64,000 nt of DNA from positions 1,626,909 through 1,690,908 of the forward strand of contig NZ_LR732817.1 in assembly GCF_902506195.1 (NCBI RefSeq), read 5' to 3'. This document shows positions 27,041 to 35,309 of this stretch, piece after piece. The notes under the pieces were generated by a model. It was not told the DNA's origin. It saw nothing but the letters and a program-made list of their open reading frames with translations, and did not search any database. Every line of letters starts with the position of its first letter. The first letter of the stretch is position 1. Source of the DNA: Citricoccus sp. K5. GTDB taxonomy: Bacteria; Actinomycetota; Actinomycetes; Actinomycetales; Micrococcaceae. Made by a program: the position numbers and the translations under genes.

Positions 27041-30000
27041 ATCCCGTAGAAGTGCTTCTCGAAGACCTGCCGGGCGTGACGGGTGGACCGCAGGTAGTCC
27101 TCCTCCAGCTGGGCCGCCTGGCCGAGCTCGTAGCCGCACCACCGGGCCACGGCCTCCAGGTCCTGGCGCTTGGCGGGCAACATGTCCGAGGGCTTGCCGG
27201 ACCAGACGATGTTCCCAGCCCGGATCCGGGTCGCCAGGTGCCACGCGCGGTCCAGCACCTCGGCGTCCTCGGCCGGGAGGAGTCGCTCCTGGACGAGGAC
27301 CTTCAAGGCCGCCATGCTGGACGTCGTCCGGAGCGCGGGATACTCGGCCGCATGCTGCAGCTGCAAGGTCTGGATCAGCCACTCGACGTCCGTGAGGCCG
27401 CCACGGCCCAACTTCAGGTGCCGGGCCGGGTCTGCCCCTCGGGGCAGCCGTTCGGCCTCCACGCGGGCCTTGATCCGGCGGATCTCGCGGATGGCCGCCG
27501 GTCCGGGGTCCCCGGCGTAGCGCACGGAGTCCGACCAGGTGGTGAACTCCTCGGCCAGCTCGGCGCTGCCGGCCACCGGCCGGGCCTTCAGCAGGGCCTG
27601 CACCTCCCAGATCTCGGCCCAGCGGCGGTAGTACTCGCGGAAGGAGTCCAGGGACCGGGCCAACGGTCCCTTCTTGCCCTCCGGCCGCAGGTCCGCATCC
27701 ATGACCAGCGGTCGCTCGCCCAGCACCGGCGGCTTGCACGGCCGGGTCAGGAGGGACATGACGAGCTTGGACAGCTCCACGGCCTGGCGTTGGGCGGCTT
27801 CCGGGTCGGCACCGTCATGGGGACGGTGGACGAACATGACGTCCAGGTCGGAGCCGTAGGCGATCTCCCGGCCTCCCTGGCGTCCCATGGCCACCACCAG
27901 CAGGTCCGTGAGTTCGACGTTCCGGACCGTGGCCGGGCCATTCGCCGTGTTGGTCCTGTTCGCGGTGGACGTGCCCGTGCTGCTCGACCCGTTCGATCCG
28001 TTCGAGACCGTCCCGGTGTCCGTCGAACCGCCCGGGCTCCCCGTCCGGTGGTCGGGGTGGCCGAAGAGGGTGTTCTCCGCAACGTGCAGCGCACCCAGCA
28101 CGGCCGCGCGGTCGGCGTCGGAGAGCGCACGGCCCACGGTGTCCCGGTCCAGCAGCCCGGAGGCATCGGCGATAGCAGTCCGCAGGATCTCCCGCTGTCG
28201 GATGAGCCTGATCTGGCGGATCGCCTCCTCCGGATCAGGGTGCCGGGACATCTTGGCCTGGATCTCCTGCCACTGCGTCTCGAACGGCATGGGGACCAGC
28301 TCGCGGTCCCGCCCCAGCCAGGCGGCGGCCTCTGGCCGATGCTCCAGCATGTCCGAGATGTAGGAGGATAGCGAGAGGATCTGGCACAGCCGCTCGGCGG
28401 CCGCCGATGAGTCCCGCAGCATGCCCAGGAACCATGGTGAGGAGCCCAGCGATTCCGAGAGCCGGCGGAATCCCAGCAGGCCGCCGTCGGGATTGGGACC
28501 GTTGGCCAACCAACCGAGCATCACCGGCAGCAGTTGGCGCTGCAGCGCCGCGCGGCGGGACACCCCGGTGGTGAGGGCCTCGATGTGCTTCACCGCGCCG
28601 GCCGGATCCTGGTAGCCCAGGGCGGCGAGGCGCTGGCGCACCGCCTCCGGGGTCAGTTTGGCCTCATCGGCGGACAGCGCCGCCGTGGTGGACAGCAGCG
28701 GCCGGTAGAAGATCTTCTCGTGCAGGGAGCGCACGCCCTTGCGGGTCCGCTTCCAGAGTGAGGTCAGGGCCGCGGCATCCGAGGGGCCGGGTTCACCGGG
28801 GCCCTTGGCCGCCCGGGCCAGGACCCACAGGGCGTGCGGCTTGTCCGGCATGAGGTGCGTCCGGCGCAGGTGGACCAGCTGGATCCGGTGCTCGAGCAGC
28901 CTCAGGTACCGGTAGGCGCCGGCAAAGGACTCGGCGTCCGAGCGTCCGATGTACGAGCTGTTCTCCAGGGCGTCAATGGCGTCCAGGGTGTTCCGGACCC
29001 GGACGGACTCCTCGGTCTTGCCGTGGACGAGCTGGAGCAACTGGACCGTGAACTCCACGTCCCGCAGGCCGCCGGCCCCCAGCTTGATCTCCCGGTCCCG
29101 GTTCTGATGGGCGATGTTGTCCAGGACTCGGCGCCGCATCTGCTGGACGGATGAGACGAAGCCGTCCCGCTCCGAGCTGGTCCAGACCAACGGCCAGATC
29201 GCGTCGATGTACTCACGGCCCAGGTCTGGGTCGCCGGCGATGGGCCGGGCCTTGAGCAGGGCCTGGAACTCCCAGGTGTGGGCCCAGCGGCGGTAGTACT
29301 CCCCATGGGACTCCACCGTGCGGGACAGTACCCCGTCCTTGCCCTCGGGGCGCAGGTTCGCGTCGATCTCCCACAGGCCCTGTTCAGGGGCCCCCGCCGT
29401 GGTGTACTTCGAGATCCCGGAGACCAGGGCCGTGGCGATGACAGCCGCGTGATGGTCGTCCTCCAGGCCTGAGGCGTGGACGAAGATGACGTCTACGTCC
29501 GAGATGTAGTTCAGTTCCCGGGCGCCGCATTTGCCCATCCCGATGACGGCCACATCCACCCGGTCTGCGTCCTGGCCGAATTGCTCGACGGCGTCCGCCC
29601 GGGAGGCGGCGAGGCCCGCCTCGATCGCGGCGCCGGCCAGGTCTGCCAGCCACGCGGAGACCGCCGGCTCCGACTCCCGCGGATTCCGCCCCGTCAGATC
29701 CTGGATGGCCAGGGCCGTGAGCTGCCGGCGATAGGCGATCCGCAGAGCCGCGGCTGCCTCCTTGCCGCGGAGCGTGGCCACCGGGCGGGCCGCGGCGGCA
29801 TCCGCCCCGACAGCCTCCAGGAGCAGAGTCCGCAAGGGGGCCGTGTCCGCCGCGAGGCCGTCCGGTCCCAGGGCGGGAGCGGTGCGGGCTGCGCCGGCCG
29901 GGTCCACGAGCAGGTCGATGTGATCCGGCCGGCGGATGAGGAACTCCCCCAGTGCCTCGGAGGCGCCCAGCAGTCGTGCCACCGCCCGGGAACGCACCGG

Positions 30001-30231
30001 GTCCTCCAGCACCCCTACCAGGGTCGGGGCCCGCTCCAGCAGCCGGACGAACAGGATCAGGGCCTGGTCCGGGTCCGGGGCGTTCGCGAGGACGCTCACG
30101 ATCTCCTGCTGGTCCAGGGATCCCAGTTCCGGGGAGGCCAACAGCTCGCGGGCGCGGGCCCAGTCGGAGAAGCCGGCACTGACCAAGGACTTCCGTCCGG
30201 GCCCGCTATTCTCCGATGCCGGGGTGATCAT
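27037..30231 (-). CDS. glnE: Bifunctional glutamine synthetase adenylyltransferase/deadenylylase GlnE
   Basis: The 1064-residue enzyme adds AMP to a tyrosine of GlnA, and removes it, to set glutamine synthetase activity to nitrogen status. The two nucleotidyltransferase domains are visible: one near residues 232-250 (GKCGARELNYISDVDVIF) and one near 782-800 (GRQGGREIAYGSDLDVMF), each with the catalytic DxD pair, and each followed by a helical domain. A Ser/Thr/Asn/Gly-rich insert of about 40 residues (around 730-770) just before the second domain is a flexible linker. It starts 6 bases after the glnA2 stop, so the two form an operon. Confidence 0.96.
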   Translation of the reverse strand: MITPASENSGPGRKSLVSAGFSDWARARELLASPELGSLDQQEIVSVLANAPDPDQALILFVRLLERAPTLVGVLEDPVRSRAVARLLGASEALGEFLIRRPDHIDLLVDPAGAARTAPALGPDGLAADTAPLRTLLLEAVGADAAAARPVATLRGKEAAAALRIAYRRQLTALAIQDLTGRNPRESEPAVSAWLADLAGAAIEAGLAASRADAVEQFGQDADRVDVAVIGMGKCGARELNYISDVDVIFVHASGLEDDHHAAVIATALVSGISKYTTAGAPEQGLWEIDANLRPEGKDGVLSRTVESHGEYYRRWAHTWEFQALLKARPIAGDPDLGREYIDAIWPLVWTSSERDGFVSSVQQMRRRVLDNIAHQNRDREIKLGAGGLRDVEFTVQLLQLVHGKTEESVRVRNTLDAIDALENSSYIGRSDAESFAGAYRYLRLLEHRIQLVHLRRTHLMPDKPHALWVLARAAKGPGEPGPSDAAALTSLWKRTRKGVRSLHEKIFYRPLLSTTAALSADEAKLTPEAVRQRLAALGYQDPAGAVKHIEALTTGVSRRAALQRQLLPVMLGWLANGPNPDGGLLGFRRLSESLGSSPWFLGMLRDSSAAAERLCQILSLSSYISDMLEHRPEAAAWLGRDRELVPMPFETQWQEIQAKMSRHPDPEEAIRQIRLIRQREILRTAIADASGLLDRDTVGRALSDADRAAVLGALHVAENTLFGHPDHRTGSPGGSTDTGTVSNGSNGSSSTGTSTANRTNTANGPATVRNVELTDLLVVAMGRQGGREIAYGSDLDVMFVHRPHDGADPEAAQRQAVELSKLVMSLLTRPCKPPVLGERPLVMDADLRPEGKKGPLARSLDSFREYYRRWAEIWEVQALLKARPVAGSAELAEEFTTWSDSVRYAGDPGPAAIREIRRIKARVEAERLPRGADPARHLKLGRGGLTDVEWLIQTLQLQHAAEYPALRTTSSMAALKVLVQERLLPAEDAEVLDRAWHLATRIRAGNIVWSGKPSDMLPAKRQDLEAVARWCGYELGQAAQLEEDYLRSTRHARQVFEKHFYGI

Positions 30232-30237
30232 GCCGGA

Positions 30238-31578
30238 TCAGAGGATGCCGAGATTGCGCTGCAGTTCGAACGGCGTGACCTCGACCCGGTACTCGTCCCA
30301 CTCCTGGCGCTTGTTCCGCAGGAAGTTCTCGAAGACCGTCTCCCCCAGCACCTCGGCCACGAACTCGGAGTCCTCCATGATCCGCAGGGCGTCATGCAGG
30401 GTACCGGGCAGCGAGTCGTGGCCCAGAGCCCGGCGTTCCGTGGAGGTGAGCGCGCTGATGTCCTCGGCGGCGGCCTCCGGCAGCTCGTACTCCTCCTCGA
30501 TTCCCTTCAGGCCGGCGGCCAGGAGGACCGCGTAGGTCAGGTACGGGTTCGCGGAGGCATCGATCCCTCGGTACTCGACGCGAGCCGAACCGGCCTTGTC
30601 CGGCTTGTACAGGGGGACACGGACCAGGGCGGAACGGTTGTTGTGGCCCCAGGACACGTAGGACGGAGCCTCACCGCCGCCCCAGAGACGCTTGTACGAG
30701 TTCACGAACTGGTTGGTGATGGCCGTGATCTCCATGCTGTGGTGCAGCAGCCCGGCGATGAACCGGCGCCCCGTGGTGGAGAGGTGGAACTCGGCACTGG
30801 GCTCGAAGAATGCGTTCGAGTCGCCCTCGAACAGGGAGAAATGGGTGTGCATCCCGGAACCGGCATGCTGGCCGAACGGTTTCGGCATGAAGGTCGCGTA
30901 GTTGCCCTGGAGCTGGGCGACCTCCTTGATCACGGTGCGGAACGTCATGATGTTGTCGGCCGTCTGCAGGGCATCCGCGTAGCGCAGGTCGATCTCGTTC
31001 TGCCCGGGACCGGACTCGTGGTGGCTGAACTCCACCGAGATGCCGATCGCCTCGAGCATGTTGACCGCGTGGCGGCGGAAGTCCGTGGCGACGCCGCCGG
31101 GCTCGTGGTCGAAGTACCCGGCCTGGTCCACCGGGACGGGCTGGCCGTCCGGGCCGGGGTCCTTGGACTGGAGGAGGTAGAACTCGATCTCGGGGTGCGT
31201 GTAGAACGTGAAGCCCATGTCCGCGGCGCGGGACAGCTGACGGCGCAGCACCTGGCGGGGATCGGCGGCGGAGGGCTCTCCGTCCGGGGTGAGCACGTCA
31301 CAGAACATTCGCGAGGTGGGCTCGTCCTCGCCGCGCCACGGCAGGATCTGGAAGGTCGAGGGGTCCGGCTGCAGCAGCATGTCCGACTCGAAGATCCGGG
31401 TGTACCCGTCGATCGAGGACCCGTCGAAGCCCAGCCCCTCGGCGAAGGCCCCCTCGACCTCGGCCGGTGCCAATGCGACCGACTTCAGCGTGCCGGTCAC
31501 GTCGGTGAACCACAGTCGCACGAAACGCACGTCCCGGTCCTCTATGGTCCTGAGGACAAACTCCTGTTGGCGATCCAT
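30238..31578 (-). CDS. glnA2: Glutamine synthetase-like GlnA2
   Basis: A second type I glutamine synthetase homologue, 446 residues. It has RLWFTDVTGTLKSVAL, EGLGFDGSSIDGYTRIFESDM, the ammonia/ATP residues in HHESGPGQNEIDLRYADA, FMPKPFGQHAGSGMH and RVEYRGIDASANPYL. In actinobacteria the gene upstream of glnE is called glnA2; its product in Mycobacterium and Streptomyces is not the main ammonia-assimilating enzyme, and related proteins act on polyamines or other amines. The true substrate here cannot be read off. On the minus strand TACAGT (31618-31623) is a candidate -10, giving a leader of about 33 bases with AGGAGG before the ATG. Confidence 0.93.
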   Translation of the reverse strand: MDRQQEFVLRTIEDRDVRFVRLWFTDVTGTLKSVALAPAEVEGAFAEGLGFDGSSIDGYTRIFESDMLLQPDPSTFQILPWRGEDEPTSRMFCDVLTPDGEPSAADPRQVLRRQLSRAADMGFTFYTHPEIEFYLLQSKDPGPDGQPVPVDQAGYFDHEPGGVATDFRRHAVNMLEAIGISVEFSHHESGPGQNEIDLRYADALQTADNIMTFRTVIKEVAQLQGNYATFMPKPFGQHAGSGMHTHFSLFEGDSNAFFEPSAEFHLSTTGRRFIAGLLHHSMEITAITNQFVNSYKRLWGGGEAPSYVSWGHNNRSALVRVPLYKPDKAGSARVEYRGIDASANPYLTYAVLLAAGLKGIEEEYELPEAAAEDISALTSTERRALGHDSLPGTLHDALRIMEDSEFVAEVLGETVFENFLRNKRQEWDEYRVEVTPFELQRNLGIL

Positions 31579-31617
31579 GTCTCTGGCGGCCTCCTGTCGG
31601 ATCGTGCGAATGCTCCC

Positions 31618-31623
31618 ACTGTA
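31618..31623 (-). promoter_or_regulatory. Candidate -10 of glnA2-glnE operon
   Basis: TACAGT on the minus strand, about 40 bases before the glnA2 start, in the 94-base divergent region shared with panB. Confidence 0.4.
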
Positions 31624-31660
31624 GTGTGCCCGGCCCGGTCAGCGCCGGATGACGGGCCGC

Positions 31661-31666
31661 TAGACT
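31661..31666 (+). promoter_or_regulatory. Candidate -10 of panB, leaderless start
   Basis: TAGACT ends 6 bases before the panB ATG, so the transcript would begin at or next to the start codon. No ribosome binding site is present, which agrees with leaderless translation. Confidence 0.55.
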
Positions 31667-31672
31667 GCGGCC

Positions 31673-32515
31673 ATGGCTGAGAAAGAAACCGCGCCCTACG
31701 CCGCACCGACTCCTGCCCGTTACCGCACCGTGCACCTCCAGAGGGCCAAGGATGACGGCCGGCGCTTCGCGATGCTCACGGCCTACGACTTCCAGATGGC
31801 CCAGGTCTTCGACGACGCGGGCATCGAGACGATCCTCGTGGGTGACTCGGCGGCCAACACCATGATGGGCCATGCCACCACCCTGCCGATCACGCTCGAC
31901 GAGATGATCGTCTACGCCGGATCCGTGGTCCGCGGGACCCGTCACGCCATGGTGCTGTGCGATCTGCCCTTCGGCTCCTATGAGCTGTCCCCCCAGCAGG
32001 CGACCGAGAGTGCCATCCGGCTCGTCAAGGAGGCCGGCGTCCACGCCGTGAAGATGGAGGGTGGAGTCCGCTACGCCGAGCACGTGCGCATGATGACGGA
32101 CGCCGGAGTCCCCGTCATGGCCCACATCGGCTTCACCCCCCAATCCGAGAACGTCCTGGGCGGATACCGGGTCCAGGGCCGCACCGAGGGCGCCGCCGAG
32201 TCGATGGTGCGCGAGGCGACCGTGCTGCAGGATGCCGGTGCCTTCGCCGTGCTGATGGAGATGGTCCCCTCGGACATAGCCCGCCAGGTGGACGAGGCGC
32301 TGCGCGTGCCCACCGTCGGCATCGGGGCCGGGCCCGCCACCACCGGCCAGGTCCTGGTGTGGCAGGACATGCTCGGCCTGCGGACCGACAGGATGCCGCG
32401 CTTCGTGAAGCAGTACGCAGACCTGCACTCGGTGGTCTCAGCGGCGGTCACCGACTACCGCCGGGACGTGCTCGAGGGCACGTTCCCGGCAGCCGAGCAC
32501 GGCTTCGAGTCCTGA
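31673..32515 (+). CDS. panB: Ketopantoate hydroxymethyltransferase PanB
   Basis: PanB transfers a hydroxymethyl group from 5,10-methylene-THF to 2-oxoisovalerate, the first committed step to pantothenate and coenzyme A. The 280-residue TIM-barrel has FAMLTAYDFQMAQVFDDAG, the metal-binding LVGDSAANTMMGH, DLPFGSYELSP, KMEGG and AHIGFTPQS, all family hallmarks. The later MVPSDIARQV carries the base. Other pan genes are not adjacent. Confidence 0.95.
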   Translation: MAEKETAPYAAPTPARYRTVHLQRAKDDGRRFAMLTAYDFQMAQVFDDAGIETILVGDSAANTMMGHATTLPITLDEMIVYAGSVVRGTRHAMVLCDLPFGSYELSPQQATESAIRLVKEAGVHAVKMEGGVRYAEHVRMMTDAGVPVMAHIGFTPQSENVLGGYRVQGRTEGAAESMVREATVLQDAGAFAVLMEMVPSDIARQVDEALRVPTVGIGAGPATTGQVLVWQDMLGLRTDRMPRFVKQYADLHSVVSAAVTDYRRDVLEGTFPAAEHGFES

Positions 32516-32525
32516 CCGGGCCGGC

Positions 32526-32696
32526 CTACCCTTCCTCCTCCTCCGCGTCATCCCAGCGCTCGTTGTTCGCCTGCACCTGCGCGATGGCGCCCTCGGCCTC
32601 GGTGCGGGACTGGTAGGGCCCCAGCAGCTTCGACCAGTCTGACTGCGGGCCTTCCTCGACCTGCTTCGTGATGACGTTGTACCAGTATTCGCTCAT
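32526..32696 (-). CDS. Small SPOR-domain-like protein
   Basis: A 56-residue protein, too short for most gene finders, beginning MSEYWYNVITKQVEEG and containing SKLLGPYQSRTEAEGAI, then a charged acidic tail (WDDAEEEE). The aromatic N-terminal strand, the central LGPYxSRxEAE and the following helix are the core of the SPOR fold, which in longer proteins binds denuded peptidoglycan at division sites. Such mini-proteins are annotated as SPOR domain-containing in Micrococcales. It has no signal peptide, so it is probably cytoplasmic and the peptidoglycan role is doubtful. It is convergent with panB and divergent from map. Confidence 0.8.
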   Translation of the reverse strand: MSEYWYNVITKQVEEGPQSDWSKLLGPYQSRTEAEGAIAQVQANNERWDDAEEEEG

Positions 32697-32748
32697 GGGC
32701 TCACCCTATCGGCGCTCCAGCCGGCCCGCCCGGTGCCTTCGGCGGCGA

Positions 32749-32754
32749 TAGGAT
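32749..32754 (+). promoter_or_regulatory. Candidate -10 of map, leaderless start
   Basis: TAGGAT ends 6 bases before the map ATG. No ribosome binding site is seen, consistent with a leaderless mRNA. Confidence 0.5.
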
Positions 32755-32760
32755 CGAGTC

Positions 32761-33741
32761 ATGTCCCACAGCCCTCAGACGAACACCCGTCCCGCCTCGA
32801 CCGCCCCGGCTCCCTCGGGGCCCTCGACCAGCCACAACGGTCCGGCCCCGGAGGGCCCGATGCGGGGCGAACCGGGCTCCAAGGCGCCGGTGGGCACCCT
32901 GACGCCGGGCGTCGTCGCTCCCGCCCTTCCCGTTCCGGCGCACATCGAGCGGCCGGAATACGTGGGACGGACCACGGCGGACGAGGGCAACGGCTCTGAC
33001 GTCTACGATGCCGAGGGGATCGCGAAGATCCGCGCGGCCGGCCGGATCGCCGCCCAGGCCATGGAGGAGGCAGCCCGGCACATCGCCCCCGGCGTCACTA
33101 CGGGTGAGCTGGACCGGATCGCGCACGAGTTCATCTGCGATCACGGCGCCTACCCGTCCTGCCTCGGCTACAAGGGCTTCCCGAAGGCCATCTGCACCTC
33201 GCTGAACGAGGTGATCTGCCACGGCATCCCGGATGACACCGTGCTGGAGGACGGGGACATCGTCAACCTCGACATCACCGCCTACCTGGACGGGCACCAC
33301 GGGGACCACAACATGACCTACCTGGTCGGCACCGTGGATGAGGAGTCCCGGCTGCTGGTGGAGCGCACCCACGAGGCCATGATGCGCGGCATCAAGGCCG
33401 TCCGCCCCGGTCGCGAGATCAACGTCATCGGCCGGGCCATCGAGTCCTATGCCAAACGCTTCGGCTATGGGGTGGTCCGGGACTTCATCGGCCACGGCGT
33501 GGGCCGTGAATTCCACTCCGGGCTCGTCATCCCCCATTTCGATGCCGCCCCCGCGCACAGCACCGTGATGGTCCCCGGCATGGTCTTCACCATCGAGCCG
33601 ATGATCACCCTCGGCACCATCCGCTGGGACATGTGGGACGACGACTGGACCGTGGTCACCCGGGACCGTCAGCGCACCGCACAGTTCGAGCACACCCTCG
33701 TGGTCACGGACGACGGCGCGGACATCCTGACGCTTCCCTGA
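32761..33741 (+). CDS. map: Type I methionine aminopeptidase with N-terminal extension
   Basis: It removes the initiator methionine from new proteins. The metal ligands are visible in order: Asp in [11 protein letters not shown], Asp in HHGDHNMTY, His in GHGVGREFH, Glu in FTIEPMI and Glu in QFEHT. The first 65 or so residues are a Pro/Ser/Thr/Gly-rich extension that includes [12 protein letters not shown], the linker motif of actinobacterial MetAP with extended N-termini. The ATG at 32761 is supported by a -10 placed for leaderless transcription. Confidence 0.94.
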   Translation: MSHSPQTNTRPASTAPAPSGPSTSHNGPAPEGPMRGEPGSKAPVGTLTPGVVAPALPVPAHIERPEYVGRTTADEGNGSDVYDAEGIAKIRAAGRIAAQAMEEAARHIAPGVTTGELDRIAHEFICDHGAYPSCLGYKGFPKAICTSLNEVICHGIPDDTVLEDGDIVNLDITAYLDGHHGDHNMTYLVGTVDEESRLLVERTHEAMMRGIKAVRPGREINVIGRAIESYAKRFGYGVVRDFIGHGVGREFHSGLVIPHFDAAPAHSTVMVPGMVFTIEPMITLGTIRWDMWDDDWTVVTRDRQRTAQFEHTLVVTDDGADILTLP

Positions 33742-33782
33742 CCGGCCCACCTCTCGATCCCTGAACCCACCTGGAGCGCAGC

Positions 33783-34604
33783 ATGGCGAAGAAGTCCACC
33801 GGCCCCTCCCACGGCCTGCACACCGCCCTCGGCATCGACATCGGCGGCACCGGCATGAAGGGCGGCATCGTCCAGCTGGGCGAGGGCAAGAAGTCGGGCC
33901 GCCTGCTCGGGGACCGCTTCCGGATCCCGACGCCGCAGCCGGCCAGCCCGGAGGCCGTGGCCGACGTCCTGGCCCAGATCACCACCGAACTGGACGCCCG
34001 GGACCGCGCGCCGGCACCGGCGTCCCCCGTGGGAGTGGACTTCCCGGCGGTCATCCAGGACGGGATCTGCCGCACGGCCACGAACATCGACCCCTCCTGG
34101 ATCGGCACCGATGTGGACGGCCTGTTCTCCGAGCGCCTGAAGCGGCCCGTGAGAACCCTGAACGACGCCGACGCGGCCGGGCTCGCGGAGGTCCGGTTCG
34201 GCGCGGGCCGGGGCGTGCAGGGCACGGTGCTCGTCATCACGCTCGGCACCGGCATCGGGTCGGGCCTGTTCCGCGACGGGCAGCTCGTGCCCAACCTCGA
34301 GCTGGGCACGATCGAGCTGGACGGCATCATGGCCGAGACCCGGGCCTCCGCCGCCGCACGCGAACGCGATGGGATCGACTGGCCGGAGTACGCCGAACGG
34401 CTCCAGCGCTACTTCTCCTATGTGGAGGGCATCTTCTACCCGGACCTCATCATCGTGGGCGGCGGCATCTCCAAGCGCCCTGACGACTACCTGCCCCACC
34501 TGACCCTGCGCACGCCGATCGTCCCCGCGACGCTCAGGAACAATGCCGGCATCGTGGGAACCGCGCTGTGGGCGCTCGAGAACCTGCCGACGGTATCTGC
34601 CTGA
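33783..34604 (+). CDS. ppgK: Polyphosphate-dependent glucokinase
   Basis: A 273-residue ROK-fold sugar kinase that phosphorylates glucose with polyphosphate or ATP, an enzyme typical of actinobacteria. The phosphate-binding GIDIGGTGMKGGIV is at the N-terminus. VGVDFPAVIQDG, LNDADAAGLAEVRFG (catalytic Asp in the ND motif) and TLGTGIGSGLF follow. GCs of this family end with a NNAGIVGTALWA segment, as here. It is preceded by map and ends at a strong bidirectional hairpin. Confidence 0.93.
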   Translation: MAKKSTGPSHGLHTALGIDIGGTGMKGGIVQLGEGKKSGRLLGDRFRIPTPQPASPEAVADVLAQITTELDARDRAPAPASPVGVDFPAVIQDGICRTATNIDPSWIGTDVDGLFSERLKRPVRTLNDADAAGLAEVRFGAGRGVQGTVLVITLGTGIGSGLFRDGQLVPNLELGTIELDGIMAETRASAAARERDGIDWPEYAERLQRYFSYVEGIFYPDLIIVGGGISKRPDDYLPHLTLRTPIVPATLRNNAGIVGTALWALENLPTVSA

Positions 34605-34608
34605 AGTG

Positions 34609-34650
34609 GCCGATGGCGGCTCCGGCTTCCCCTCCGGAGCCGCCATCGGC
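34609..34650. terminator. Terminator between ppgK and nrdR
   Basis: A perfect 17-bp stem (34609-34625 with 34634-34650) with an 8-base loop, in the 75 bases between two convergent genes. Confidence 0.8.
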
Positions 34651-34679
34651 AGTCTCATCGCCCCGTGGGGCCTTCCGCG

Positions 34680-35177
34680 TCAGCGGGTGAACAACCGCGG
34701 CTGCAGAGCCGGGGTGGCGGTGTCCGATGCCGTACCGGCGGACCGCAGGTCCTCGATGGCGCCGGCGAAGTCGTCCAGCGAGTCGAAGGCCTGGTACACG
34801 GAGGCGAACCGGAGGTAGGCCACCTGGTCCAGGCGGCGCAATGGTTCCAGGATGGCGAGCCCCACCTCGTGGGCGTCCACCTCGGCATTGCCCGTGGCCC
34901 GGATGGTCTCCTCGACCTCCTGCGCCAGCATGGCGAGGTCATCGCTGGTGACCGGACGGCCCTGGCAGGCCTTGCGGACACCGTTGATGATCTTGGAGCG
35001 ATCGAAGGGTTCGGCCACCCCGGACCGCTTGACCACCGTCAGTGCCGTGGTCTCCATGGTCGTGAAACGCTTCCCACAGGACTGGCACTGGCGGCGCCGG
35101 CGGATGGCCGAGCCATCATCCAGCGAGCGGGAGTCCACCACACGGGAGTCCTCATGACGGCAGAAGGGACAGTGCAT
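34680..35177 (-). CDS. nrdR: Transcriptional repressor NrdR
   Basis: NrdR senses dATP/ATP through an ATP-cone and represses ribonucleotide reductase genes. The 165-residue protein has the zinc ribbon with Cys3, Cys6, Cys31 and Cys34 and the ATP-cone beginning [18 protein letters not shown]. Its nrd targets are not in the window. A good sigma-70 type promoter lies just upstream on the minus strand. Confidence 0.95.
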   Translation of the reverse strand: MHCPFCRHEDSRVVDSRSLDDGSAIRRRRQCQSCGKRFTTMETTALTVVKRSGVAEPFDRSKIINGVRKACQGRPVTSDDLAMLAQEVEETIRATGNAEVDAHEVGLAILEPLRRLDQVAYLRFASVYQAFDSLDDFAGAIEDLRSAGTASDTATPALQPRLFTR

Positions 35178-35209
35178 GACTTCCCCTTCCTCCGCTGGTG
35201 GACCACTCC

Positions 35210-35239
35210 ATCATAGTCGGATGACCCATTGAATAACAA
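35210..35239 (-). promoter_or_regulatory. nrdR promoter
   Basis: On the minus strand TTGTTA (35234-35239) and TATGAT (35210-35215) are 18 bases apart, about 35 bases before the nrdR start. The region is clearly richer in A and T than its surroundings. Confidence 0.6.
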
Positions 35240-35309
35240 CCGTGTCATTACCAGATGTAGTGGTGTTCTTCGATGAGCGACACCACGGATGGGGCCGACT
35301 CTGCCTTCC

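Noticed and set aside
35225-35275. Possible NrdR box upstream of nrdR
   Set aside because: The partly symmetric segment near 35250 lacks the paired ACAC-TATAT type core, and only one weak copy is seen.
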